Source: CAZFAT01 sp964517075 (GTDB lineage: Bacteria; Acidobacteriota; Vicinamibacteria; Vicinamibacterales; SCN-69-37). From it: a stretch of 6,693 bases of DNA. The position numbers were made by a program, and so were the translations under genes. The stretch spans positions 1 through 6,693 of the forward strand of contig CAZFAT010000338.1 in assembly GCA_964517075.1 (NCBI GenBank). Direction: 5' to 3'. How positions within the stretch are numbered: the first letter of the stretch is position 1; each line of letters begins with the position of its first letter. The notes under the pieces were generated by a model that made no database searches, was not told the origin of the DNA, and saw only the letters and a program-made list of their open reading frames with translations. Shown piece after piece: positions 1 through 6,032 of the stretch.

Positions 1-388
1 GCCGCACGGCCGGGAGCAGGTGAGGGCAGTTGCTCATCGATTCCATGCCGCCGGCGACGGCGACGTCGATGTCTCCGGTCCGGATCGCCTGGGCGGCGAG
101 CATGACGGCCTTCAGCCCGGACCCGCACACCTTATTGATCGTCAGCGCGGCCACGCGATCGGCCAGGCCTCCGCGCAGCGCCGCCTGCCGCGCGGGCGCC
201 TGGCCCAGACCGGCGCTCACGACGTTGCCCAGGATGCACTCGTCCACGGCAGCCGGGTCCACACCGGCGCGGCGGACGGCCTCGGCCACCACGAGCACGC
301 CCAGATCGGTGGCGCTGAACGTCCGAAGCCCGCCGAGGAAGCGTCCCGTCGGTGTTCGTACGGCACTGAGAATGATGACGTCACGCAT
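1..388 (-). CDS. Acetyl-CoA acetyltransferase (thiolase), N-terminal part, cut by window edge
   Basis: Thiolase of the acetyl-CoA C-acetyltransferase type, which condenses two acetyl-CoA to acetoacetyl-CoA or runs the reverse cleavage in the cytoplasm. Only the first 129 residues are in the window; the remaining two thirds, including the C-terminal His and Cys active-site motifs, lie beyond position 1. The start at 388 gives the typical family opening MRDVIILSAVRTPTGRF. The nucleophilic cysteine is Cys88 in the motif NKVCGSGLKAV, and the conserved GGMESMS follows at residues 113-119. The gene begins 24 bp after the stop of the DUF721 gene on the same strand, so the two are probably co-transcribed. 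I see no clear Shine-Dalgarno sequence. Family membership is certain. Whether the pathway is ketone body, polyhydroxybutyrate or fatty acid degradation cannot be told from this fragment. Confidence 0.95.
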   Translation of the reverse strand, partial: MRDVIILSAVRTPTGRFLGGLRTFSATDLGVLVVAEAVRRAGVDPAAVDECILGNVVSAGLGQAPARQAALRGGLADRVAALTINKVCGSGLKAVMLAAQAIRTGDIDVAVAGGMESMSNCPHLLPAVR

Positions 389-412
389 GGTGGGGAAGAC
401 GGAGGCGCCGGA

Positions 413-694
413 TCAGCGCTCCACGATGTGAATCCGCCGGACGGCGTCGGGCCCGAGCAACCAGCCGAGCCGCTCGGCAATCAGCCCCTTGGCCCGGACG
501 ATCTCGAGGCGCCAGGCGCTGGACTCGGCGCGGACGATCATGGTGCCCGCGGCCGACCAGGACACGGTCGCCGCGCGTGCGAGCGCGGGGCCGGCCGCGA
601 TGCGCCACGCGAACGTCACCTTGGCCTCGGTGAGCGGCTGCCCCTCGAGCAGTGACCGCAGCGCCCGTGTGGACGTCGCATCGAGGCGCTCCAT
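413..694 (-). CDS. DUF721 / DciA-like protein (93 aa)
   Basis: Small cytoplasmic protein that looks like the DUF721 family, whose best-studied member DciA loads the replicative helicase DnaB in bacteria lacking DnaC. The family pattern is visible: a helical N-terminus, then a central W-x4-G (Trp30 to Gly35 in FAWRIAAGPALA), a beta-strand stretch ending in ESSAW (Trp61), a helix RLEIVRAKGLIAERL, and a final strand RRIHIVER. Family members are often somewhat longer, with a basic extension; here only the core domain is present, so helicase loading is inference from the family. The gene lies downstream of maf across a 171-bp gap and just upstream of the thiolase. There is no recognisable Shine-Dalgarno before the ATG at 694. 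Overlapping open frames on both strands are weaker candidates because none shows a recognisable family pattern. Confidence 0.78.
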   Translation of the reverse strand: MERLDATSTRALRSLLEGQPLTEAKVTFAWRIAAGPALARAATVSWSAAGTMIVRAESSAWRLEIVRAKGLIAERLGWLLGPDAVRRIHIVER

Positions 695-750
695 ACCGAG
701 GATGATAACCGGGTCTTCTGTCTGCTGTTTTGATGATCGCCGATCGGATC

Positions 751-877
751 ATTGACGATTGATTGATGATGGCTGGTGGACTCTGAATTGAAGGCCTGTC
801 ACGACAGCGTGCATCACGCTCTCAATCGTCACTTGCCCATCGTCAATGCAGCGTCAGGCCCCCATTCAATCGTCAAT
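751..877. repeat. Short dispersed motif (core ATCGTCA), four copies including a 12-nt inverted pair
   Basis: In the gap downstream of maf, TCAATCGTCAAT at 866-877 is the exact reverse complement of ATTGACGATTGA at 751-762. Partial direct copies sit at 822-831 (TCAATCGTCA) and 839-847 (ATCGTCAAT). All four share the 7-nt core ATCGTCA or its complement. The rightmost copy overlaps the end of maf and encodes its last residues and stop. The stretch is clearly AT-richer than its surroundings. It could be a cluster of protein-binding sites, a degenerate intergenic repeat family, or relaxed-composition sequence that repeats by chance. Confidence 0.5.
796..820. other. Two adjacent small hairpins in the maf-DUF721 gap
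   Basis: AGCGTG (806-811), a three-base loop CAT, and CACGCT (815-820) form a perfect 6-bp stem. Just before it, CTGTC (796-800) and GACAG (803-807) form a second stem that shares bases 806-807 with the first, so the two could compete. The site is about 45 bp past the maf stop, where a transcript end would be expected. There is no T-run after either stem on either strand, so this is not a classical intrinsic terminator. A structured mRNA 3' end or a chance palindrome are both possible. Confidence 0.3.
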
Positions 878-1435
878 AATTCGATCGAAGATCTTCAATA
901 TCTCGTACACCTTGTGAACGGGCAACCCGACGACGTTCGTGTACGATCCTTCGATTCTCGGGATGAATTGCGACGCGAGTCCCTGAATCCCATACGCGCC
1001 CGCCTTGTCGCGCGGCTCACCGCTCCTGACATACGCGGCGATGTCGTCGCTGGACAGCGCGTCCATCCACACGGTCGTCGCCTCGACGTCCACGACCATG
1101 TGGCCAGCCGCGGCCACGGCGACCGCGGTCAGGACGTCGTGCGTCCGGCCGCTGAGCCGGCGGAGCATCCGCGCGGCGTCCTGGTCGTTCTCGGGCTTGC
1201 CCAGCACCTCGTCGTCGACGATCACCGCCGTGTCGGCGGCAATCACCACGCGGCGGGGATGACGGGCCGCGCCGACCGCGGCCTTGAGCTGCGCGACACG
1301 GGCGACGTACGCGGCCGGCGCCTCACCCGGAACCCGGGACTCGTCCACGTCGACGGCATCGACCTCGCAGACCATCCCGGCGGCCTCCAGCAGTTCGCGC
1401 CGCCGCGGCGAGGCCGAGGCGAGGATGACCTTCAT
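866..1435 (-). CDS. maf: Maf family nucleoside triphosphate pyrophosphatase (dTTP/UTP type)
   Basis: Cytoplasmic house-cleaning enzyme that hydrolyses non-canonical or excess nucleoside triphosphates to the monophosphate and pyrophosphate. The 189 residues match the family's usual length. Motifs in order: SASPRRRELL at 7-16 (substrate phosphate binding), AADT at 66-69 (catalytic acidic residue Asp68), GKP at 79-81, SGRTHDV at 95-101, EPRDKAGAYGIQG at 140-152, and GSYTNVVGLP at 163-172. The DKAG.YGIQG form is typical of the YhdE-like dTTP/UTP subfamily rather than the YceF-like m7GTP subfamily. The start at 1435 puts MKVILASASPRR at the N-terminus, as expected. The final residues RIIDD are encoded by a copy of the short repeat in the downstream gap and may be a recent extension. 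The gene is divergent from the Ccm operon, with 104 bp between the two starts. Confidence 0.96.
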   Translation of the reverse strand: MKVILASASPRRRELLEAAGMVCEVDAVDVDESRVPGEAPAAYVARVAQLKAAVGAARHPRRVVIAADTAVIVDDEVLGKPENDQDAARMLRRLSGRTHDVLTAVAVAAAGHMVVDVEATTVWMDALSSDDIAAYVRSGEPRDKAGAYGIQGLASQFIPRIEGSYTNVVGLPVHKVYEILKIFDRIIDD

Positions 1436-1488
1436 GGACGGTCAATGATAGTGAATTGAGGATTTTCGACGCGGCCGGTCTCCCCGGG

Positions 1489-1517
1489 TTGCGTCCGCTT
1501 CCAGTCGGCCGTATCCT
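1489..1517 (+). promoter_or_regulatory. Possible sigma70-type promoter for the Ccm operon
   Basis: TTGCGT at 1489-1494 and TATCCT at 1512-1517 are separated by exactly 17 bp, a plausible but weak -35/-10 pair (three and four matches of six to consensus). A transcript starting about seven bases after the -10 box would begin near 1524, leaving a short leader that still contains the ribosome binding site before the GTG at 1540. The prediction rests only on pattern and position in the divergent spacer. I saw no convincing counterpart for maf on the other strand. Confidence 0.3.
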
Positions 1518-1527
1518 GAACCGTGAT

Positions 1528-1531
1528 GGAG
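1528..1531 (+). promoter_or_regulatory. Ribosome binding site GGAG deciding the ccmE start
   Basis: GGAG lies 8 nt before the GTG at 1540. It supports that GTG over the upstream in-frame TTG at 1456. The TTG start would add 28 residues ahead of the membrane anchor that look like translated spacer sequence. Confidence 0.55.
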
Positions 1532-1539
1532 CCCTCCCA

Positions 1540-1950
1540 GTGAGCCGAAGAACCGCCCGCGTGCTGCTCTCGGTCGTCGTCATTGGCGGATCCCTGGTCG
1601 CCCTGTTGGCGACCACCATGCGGGAGGACGCCCAGTACTTCAAGACGGTGGACGAGGTCATGCCGCAGGCCGACGCCTGGTACGGCAAGACCCTCCAGAT
1701 GCACGGTTTCGTCGTCGAAGGCTCTATTCAGCGGCGCCCCAACAGCTTCGACCACCGATTCCAGGTCAAGGAAGGCGATTCGGTGGTCCTGGCGAGCTAC
1801 ACCGGTCTGCTCCCGGACACTTTCAAGGATGGCGCGGAAGTCGTCCTGAAGGGCCGGCTCGCGGCCGATGGCTTTCACGTCGAGCGCGGGGGGGTCACGG
1901 CGAAGTGCCCCTCGAAATACGAAGAAGCGCCAGCCATTCCCCAGCCGTAA
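1540..1950 (+). CDS. ccmE: CcmE heme chaperone, cysteine-type (CXXXY)
   Basis: Periplasmic, membrane-anchored heme chaperone of System I cytochrome c maturation; it receives heme from CcmC and hands it to CcmF. With the GTG start the protein has 136 residues: a short basic N-terminus (MSRRTAR), one transmembrane anchor at about 8-25, then the OB-fold beta-barrel domain. Family signatures include YTGLLPDTFKDGAEVVLKG (87-105) and the C-terminal AKCPSKYEE (121-129). In classical CcmE the heme is bound covalently by a histidine in an HXXXY motif; here that position is Cys123 with Tyr127, the CXXXY form known from archaea and some bacteria. Cys123 is the only cysteine in the protein. The C-terminal tail is short. 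The gene opens the operon and its stop overlaps the ccmF start as TAATG. A 7-G run at 1888-1894 precedes the motif, but the frame after it is correct. Confidence 0.94.
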   Translation: MSRRTARVLLSVVVIGGSLVALLATTMREDAQYFKTVDEVMPQADAWYGKTLQMHGFVVEGSIQRRPNSFDHRFQVKEGDSVVLASYTGLLPDTFKDGAEVVLKGRLAADGFHVERGGVTAKCPSKYEEAPAIPQP

Positions 1951-4427
1951 TGCCAGCGCTCGGCGCCTTCCTCCTCCTCGCCGCCTTCGTCACGGCCAGC
2001 GGCGCGTTCGCCGTGTCCATCGTCGGCGCACGGCGGCGCCGGACGCCGCTGATTGAGGGCGGCGTCGGGCTGTTCCACGTCGTGACCGCGCTCATGCTGG
2101 CCGCCTCGGCCGTGCTGGTGCACGCCTTCGTCACCGGCGACTTCACCATCAAGTACGTCCAGCGCTATTCGAACGAGGCACAGCCGCTGTTCTACAAGCT
2201 GGCCTCGTACTGGGGCGGTCTGGACGGCTCGATCATGTTCTGGGTGACGCTTCTCGGGGTCATGGGGAGCGCGGCGGTGCACGTCAATCGCATCCAGCAC
2301 CGGCTGCTCGTGCCCTGGGTCGTCGCCACCATCGCGGTCGTGGAGATGTTCTTCCTCTTCGTGATGGTGCTTCACAACAATCCCTTCACGACCTATCTGT
2401 CACCGGCGCCGGCCGATGGTGCCGGGCTGAATCCGCTGCTGCAGAACTTCTACATGGCGATTCATCCGCCGATGCTCTATCTGGGCCTCGTCGGCATGAC
2501 CATCCCGTTCGCGTTCGCAATCGCGGCGCTGGCCAGCGGCCAGCTCGACGACGGCTGGCTGCGCGCGGTGCGGCGCTGGACGATGTTCGCGTGGTTGTTC
2601 CTGACCGTCGGGCTGACGCTGGGCGGCCTGTGGGCGTACGAGGAACTCGGCTGGAGCGGCTATTGGGGCTGGGACCCGGTGGAGAACGCCGGCCTGCTCC
2701 CGTGGTTCACGGCGACGGCGTTCGTCCACTCGGTGATGGTGCAGGAACGCCGCGGGATGTTGAAGATTTGGAACGTCTCGCTCGTGATCCTGACCTTCTT
2801 CCTGACGATCTTCGCCACGTTCATGACCCGATCCGGCGTGGTCCAGTCGGTGCACGCCTTTGGTGAGAATCCCGAGCTCGCGCGCATGTTCACGGGCTTC
2901 ATGATCCTCACGATCGTCGTCAGCTTCGGCCTCGTGATTGCCCGCATGCCGCTCCTGCGGGCGCGCAACGAGCTGGACTCCTGGGCCTCGCGCGAGGCGG
3001 CGTTCCTCGTCAACAACTGGGTCCTGTTGTTCTCGGCGTTCTTTATCCTGTTCGCCACCATGTTCCCGACGCTGAGCGAAGCTGTGACCGGCGAACGGCT
3101 GACGGTCGGGCCGCCGTTCTACAACCGCTGGATGGTGCCGATCGGTCTCATCCTCCTGTTCCTCACCGGCGTCGGTCCATTGCTCGCGTGGCGCAAGTCG
3201 ACCCTGTCGAGCATGCAGCGGCAGTTCCTCTGGCCGGTCACGAGCGGCGTGGTCGTCACTGCCGCCGTCGTGTTTCTCGGCGTGCCGTTCTGGGCCTCGG
3301 GCCTGTGCTTCGGGCTGTGCGCGTTCTCGGCGACGACCATCATCCAGGAATTCGTCCGCGGCGCCGCGGTGCGGCGCCAGGCGACCGGGACCGATCGGCT
3401 CACCGCGCTGGTGGGTCTCGTCGCGCGGTCACGCCGCCGCTACGGCGGCTACCTCGTCCATGTCGGGGTCGTCCTGATGTTCCTGGGCTTCGCCGGCGGC
3501 GGTCTCGAACAGGAGATCTCGGCCACGGTGCGACCGGGCCAGCAGATCACCCTCGGCGATTACGTCCTGCACTATCGCGCCCTCACCGTGACCGAGGATG
3601 CCCAGAAGCAGATGATCACCGCGGAGCTCGAGGTCGAGCGCAACGGAACGGCCATCGGCGGCATGTATCCGGCCCGCTGGTTCTTTTTCGGCAAGGAAGA
3701 GGAGCCCACGACGGAAGTCGCGCTGCGCCGGACCCTGGTCGAGGATCTCTACGTCGTCCTCGGCGGCTACGATGCGGCGGCGCAGAGCGCGGACCTGCAG
3801 GTGAGTATCAACCCGCTGGTCAACTGGATCTGGTTCGGCGTCGGCGTCGTCGTGATTGGCGCGATCGTGACCCTGCTGCCCGAGCGCGCGTTCGCGTTTG
3901 CCGCCAGCCGCGTGCCCGAAGGCGCCGTCACGACGTCGATGATTCTGCTGCTCGCGTTCGGGGGCGGCCTCACGCGTATCCACGCGCAACACATCGAAAT
4001 CCCACAGACGACCGCCGTCGTCCCGCGCTCCGCTCTCGAGCGTGAGATGTACGACCACATCGTCTGCATGTGCGGCACCTGCGGCCGCAAGCGGGTAGGG
4101 GAGTGCACCTGCGGCAAGGCCGCCGAGATGCGCGCCGAAATCGCCACGCTCGTGGCCGCCGGACGCGACCGGAACGGTATCATCCAGCACTTCGTGACGA
4201 AGTACGGCAGCCAGGAAGTGCTGGCGGCCCCGATCAATCGTGGCTTCAACCGCCTCGCGTGGCTGCTGCCCTATGCCGGCGGCCTCATCGGCATCGGGTT
4301 CGTGGCCGCCATGGCCGTGCGGTGGACGCGCCGCCGCGGCACGACCGCCGGCGCCCCGCCCGCACCGCTCGCGGCCAACCCGGAGCTCGAGGACCGACTT
4401 GACGATGAACTCCGGGAGCTCGACTGA
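1950..4427 (+). CDS. ccmF: CcmF-CcmH fusion: cytochrome c heme lyase with fused Cys-rich CcmH domain
   Basis: Integral membrane heme lyase that attaches heme to apocytochrome c in the periplasm. The 825 residues compare with about 650 for CcmF alone. The CcmF part (about 1-650) has many membrane segments, WGGLDGS from Trp88, and the heme-handling WWD region WSGYWGWDPVENAG from Trp235. The four histidines expected from E. coli CcmF are present: His172 (HPPMLYLG), His260 (AFVHS), His302 (SVHAF) and His504 (LVHVG). A periplasmic domain spans about 515-625. After the last CcmF helix, a signal-anchor-like stretch (664-680, MILLLAFGGGLTRIHAQ) leads into a CcmH-like domain with cysteines 706, 708, 711, 719 and 721, then MRAEIATLVAAGRD, KYGSQEVLAAP, and a final helix at about 775-798. 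CcmH normally reduces the apocytochrome CXXCH thiols through an LRCXXC motif. The start at 1950 is coupled to the ccmE stop; an in-frame GTG at 1905 would add 15 residues inside ccmE and is less likely. The reading frame is continuous, with no sign of a frameshift. Confidence 0.95.
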   Translation: MPALGAFLLLAAFVTASGAFAVSIVGARRRRTPLIEGGVGLFHVVTALMLAASAVLVHAFVTGDFTIKYVQRYSNEAQPLFYKLASYWGGLDGSIMFWVTLLGVMGSAAVHVNRIQHRLLVPWVVATIAVVEMFFLFVMVLHNNPFTTYLSPAPADGAGLNPLLQNFYMAIHPPMLYLGLVGMTIPFAFAIAALASGQLDDGWLRAVRRWTMFAWLFLTVGLTLGGLWAYEELGWSGYWGWDPVENAGLLPWFTATAFVHSVMVQERRGMLKIWNVSLVILTFFLTIFATFMTRSGVVQSVHAFGENPELARMFTGFMILTIVVSFGLVIARMPLLRARNELDSWASREAAFLVNNWVLLFSAFFILFATMFPTLSEAVTGERLTVGPPFYNRWMVPIGLILLFLTGVGPLLAWRKSTLSSMQRQFLWPVTSGVVVTAAVVFLGVPFWASGLCFGLCAFSATTIIQEFVRGAAVRRQATGTDRLTALVGLVARSRRRYGGYLVHVGVVLMFLGFAGGGLEQEISATVRPGQQITLGDYVLHYRALTVTEDAQKQMITAELEVERNGTAIGGMYPARWFFFGKEEEPTTEVALRRTLVEDLYVVLGGYDAAAQSADLQVSINPLVNWIWFGVGVVVIGAIVTLLPERAFAFAASRVPEGAVTTSMILLLAFGGGLTRIHAQHIEIPQTTAVVPRSALEREMYDHIVCMCGTCGRKRVGECTCGKAAEMRAEIATLVAAGRDRNGIIQHFVTKYGSQEVLAAPINRGFNRLAWLLPYAGGLIGIGFVAAMAVRWTRRRGTTAGAPPAPLAANPELEDRLDDELRELD

Positions 4428-5004
4428 GCCCCGCCGGGCTGCTGACGCCGGCCTCCAGGCCTGGCACTTCTATCTGCTGCTCTCGATGGTCGCGGCCATT
4501 GGGGCCGTCGCCGTCGCACGCGACACGCACCCGGCCGCTCTTCTGCTGATCAGCGGCGCGGTGGTCGCGTCCGGGCTTGCGGCCGCGGCGCTGTACTACG
4601 CCCTGACCGGCTTTCTGGGCGTCCGGGTTGCGGCGTCGCCGGCTCCCGCCCGCCTGCGCGATGCCATCGTCCGCGAGAAGACGCTGGTGCTGCGGTCGAT
4701 CAAGGACCTGGAGTTCGACCACGCCATGCGCAAGGTCAGCGACCAGGACTTCGCCGAGATTGGATCCCGCCTCCGCGCCCGCGCCATGGAACTGATCGAC
4801 GACCTGGACCAGCTCGAAGCGGCATCGAGTGCAGGAGCGGCCGAAACCCCTTTCGGTCAGCTGCCGGCGCCGGTTGCCGAGGACGTGGGAGTGTTTGCGG
4901 GGCTCGTTGAACCGGCGGCGGTGTCACGCGACTGCGCGCCATGCGGCACGACGAATGACGCCGACGCGCGGTTCTGCAAGGCCTGCGGAGCGAAGCTGGC
5001 ATGA
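4405..5004 (+). CDS. Two-helix membrane protein with CcmI-like segment and C-terminal zinc ribbon
   Basis: Not a named family that I recognise; 199 residues. After a short N-terminus come two transmembrane helices at about 20-39 and 45-70. A charged helical region follows (about 80-145), containing IKDLEFDHAMRKVSDQDF and a run of Leu/Arg/Glu heptad-like residues. The C-terminus is a four-cysteine zinc ribbon, CX2C-X10-CX2C, at Cys177, 180, 191 and 194. Two N-terminal helices followed by an 'LE-D...K-S--DF' helix resemble the start of CcmI, the apocytochrome-handling subunit of the heme lyase complex, which is otherwise missing here. With two helices the zinc ribbon should be cytoplasmic. The start overlaps the ccmF-ccmH stop by 23 nt and has GAGGA 11 nt upstream; the stop overlaps the next start as ATGA. 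A role in the Ccm complex is inferred from position and the CcmI resemblance. Confidence 0.85.
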   Translation: MNSGSSTEPRRAADAGLQAWHFYLLLSMVAAIGAVAVARDTHPAALLLISGAVVASGLAAAALYYALTGFLGVRVAASPAPARLRDAIVREKTLVLRSIKDLEFDHAMRKVSDQDFAEIGSRLRARAMELIDDLDQLEAASSAGAAETPFGQLPAPVAEDVGVFAGLVEPAAVSRDCAPCGTTNDADARFCKACGAKLA

Positions 5005-6032
5005 CGCCTACGTGCGCACGGTTCGTGTTCGGGCTGATCGGCCTGATCGCACTCGGCACCAGCCTGCCCGTCGCGGGACAAGGACTTCCCGATCCACGCC
5101 AGATGTCGGGCATCCCCTTGCCGAGCAGCGACCTGCCGGCCGGCACGATTGCCGTCCGCGTGATTCGCGGCAGTTTCGCCAACAACGTGCCGGGCGTGCC
5201 GGTCGAGTTCACGGCGGACGGCAAGACGACCACCGTGGCTACCGACAGTTCCGGCCGCGCGCAGACGTCGGGCTGGGCGCGAGGGGCCCGCGTGATCGCG
5301 CGCACGACCGTGGACGGCGAACGGATTGAGTCACAGACCATCGTCGTCGCCGACAGCGGCGGCGTCCGCGTCATGCTCGTTGCGGCGCTTCCCGCGGCCG
5401 GCGGCGCGACGCCCGTCGAGGCGCGCCCCGCGGTCACCCCTGGCGCGGTCGTGCTCGGGCCGAGGTCGCGGCTCGTCGTGGACTTTGTCGACGATCGCCT
5501 GCGCGCGTTTTACGTCATGGACGTGGTCAATTCGGGCAGCGGGCCGGTGGACATCGGCGGGCCGCTTGTCTTCGATCTGCCACGCACCGCGCGTGGCGTC
5601 ACGCTGCTCGAGGGCACCACGCCCCAGGCCACGGCCAACGGCCCGCGCGTCACCGTGACCGGTCCGTTCGCGCCCGGCAGTACCAGCGTCAGCTTCGGTT
5701 ACGAGCTTCCGCACGACGGCCCCACTGTGCGATTGGAACAAGTGTGGCCCGCGGCCATGCAGGGCCTGTCCGTCTTCGCGCTGAAGACCGGCGATCTCGA
5801 TCTCCAGTCTCCACAATTGACGGCGAAAGCGCTGACGCACCGCGAAGGCCAGCCGCTCGTCACCGGCGAGGTGCCGGCCATGCCGGCGGGGCAGTCGCTC
5901 GTGCTGGACGTGACCGGCCTGCCGCATCACGCGCGCTGGCCTCGCTACACGGCCTTGTCGGCCGCGGGGGTCATCGTGCTGTGGGGCCTCGGGGCCGCGT
6001 TCGTTCCCGCGCGCGGCCGCCGCGCCGCATGA
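5001..6032 (+). CDS. Secreted, C-terminally membrane-anchored beta-domain protein of unknown function in the Ccm operon
   Basis: I do not recognise a specific family; 343 residues. A signal peptide at about 1-26 ends near LPVAGQG. Residues 47-130 look like a carboxypeptidase-regulatory or transthyretin-like beta-sandwich (GTIAVRVIRG, GVPVEFTADG, ATDSSGRAQTSG). A Pro/Ala linker leads to a second beta-rich domain at about 150-285 (RLVVDFVDDRLRAFYVMDVV, VDIGGPLVFDLP). A single helix at about 317-335 and a basic tail GRRAA anchor the C-terminus, so the bulk is periplasmic. The only cysteine is Cys5, inside the signal peptide, so it has no CXXCH heme site and no thiol-redox motif. GGAG at 4987-4990 precedes the ATG by 10 nt. 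Both ends overlap neighbours as ATGA, which ties its expression to the Ccm proteins. A scaffold or apocytochrome-binding role is possible but unproven. Confidence 0.85.
   Translation: MTPTCARFVFGLIGLIALGTSLPVAGQGLPDPRQMSGIPLPSSDLPAGTIAVRVIRGSFANNVPGVPVEFTADGKTTTVATDSSGRAQTSGWARGARVIARTTVDGERIESQTIVVADSGGVRVMLVAALPAAGGATPVEARPAVTPGAVVLGPRSRLVVDFVDDRLRAFYVMDVVNSGSGPVDIGGPLVFDLPRTARGVTLLEGTTPQATANGPRVTVTGPFAPGSTSVSFGYELPHDGPTVRLEQVWPAAMQGLSVFALKTGDLDLQSPQLTAKALTHREGQPLVTGEVPAMPAGQSLVLDVTGLPHHARWPRYTALSAAGVIVLWGLGAAFVPARGRRAA

Noticed and set aside
376..383. Palindrome TGACGTCA at the thiolase N-terminus
   Set aside because: Eight-base palindrome formed by the conserved coding sequence for MRDVI; no second copy or positional logic as an operator.
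20..655. Long plus-strand open frame opposite the thiolase and DUF721 genes (also the one at 30-431)
   Set aside because: It lies antisense to two recognisable genes, is rich in Arg, Gly, His and Ala with no domain pattern, and is a typical shadow frame of GC-rich coding DNA.
735..750. Cluster of three GATC sites upstream of the DUF721 gene
   Set aside because: Three GATC in 16 bp is mildly unusual, but there is no evidence of Dam-type methylation in this organism and no accompanying origin-like boxes.
776..1459. Plus-strand open frame of 227 codons antisense to maf
   Set aside because: maf is unmistakable on the minus strand. The antisense product is His/Arg/Asp-rich with no motif and arises from codon bias.
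1888..1894. Seven-G run within ccmE as a possible frameshift or phase-variable tract
   Set aside because: The frame before and after the run both give conserved CcmE sequence, including the CXXXY motif, so the gene is intact. One run of seven G is not unusual in DNA this GC-rich.
1905..1949. Earlier GTG start for CcmF
   Set aside because: It would add 15 polar residues encoded within ccmE and has no better ribosome binding site. The ATG in the TAATG overlap fits the family's hydrophobic N-terminus and a coupled operon.
3188..4045. Plus-strand 285-codon frame inside ccmF
   Set aside because: It lies within the CcmF frame, which has conserved motifs throughout. The alternative product is mostly Arg/Gly/Pro without recognisable features.
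3429..4190. Minus-strand 253-codon frame opposite the CcmF-CcmH fusion
   Set aside because: Low-complexity Gly/Asp/His/Arg composition opposite a clear gene; no independent start signal or domain.
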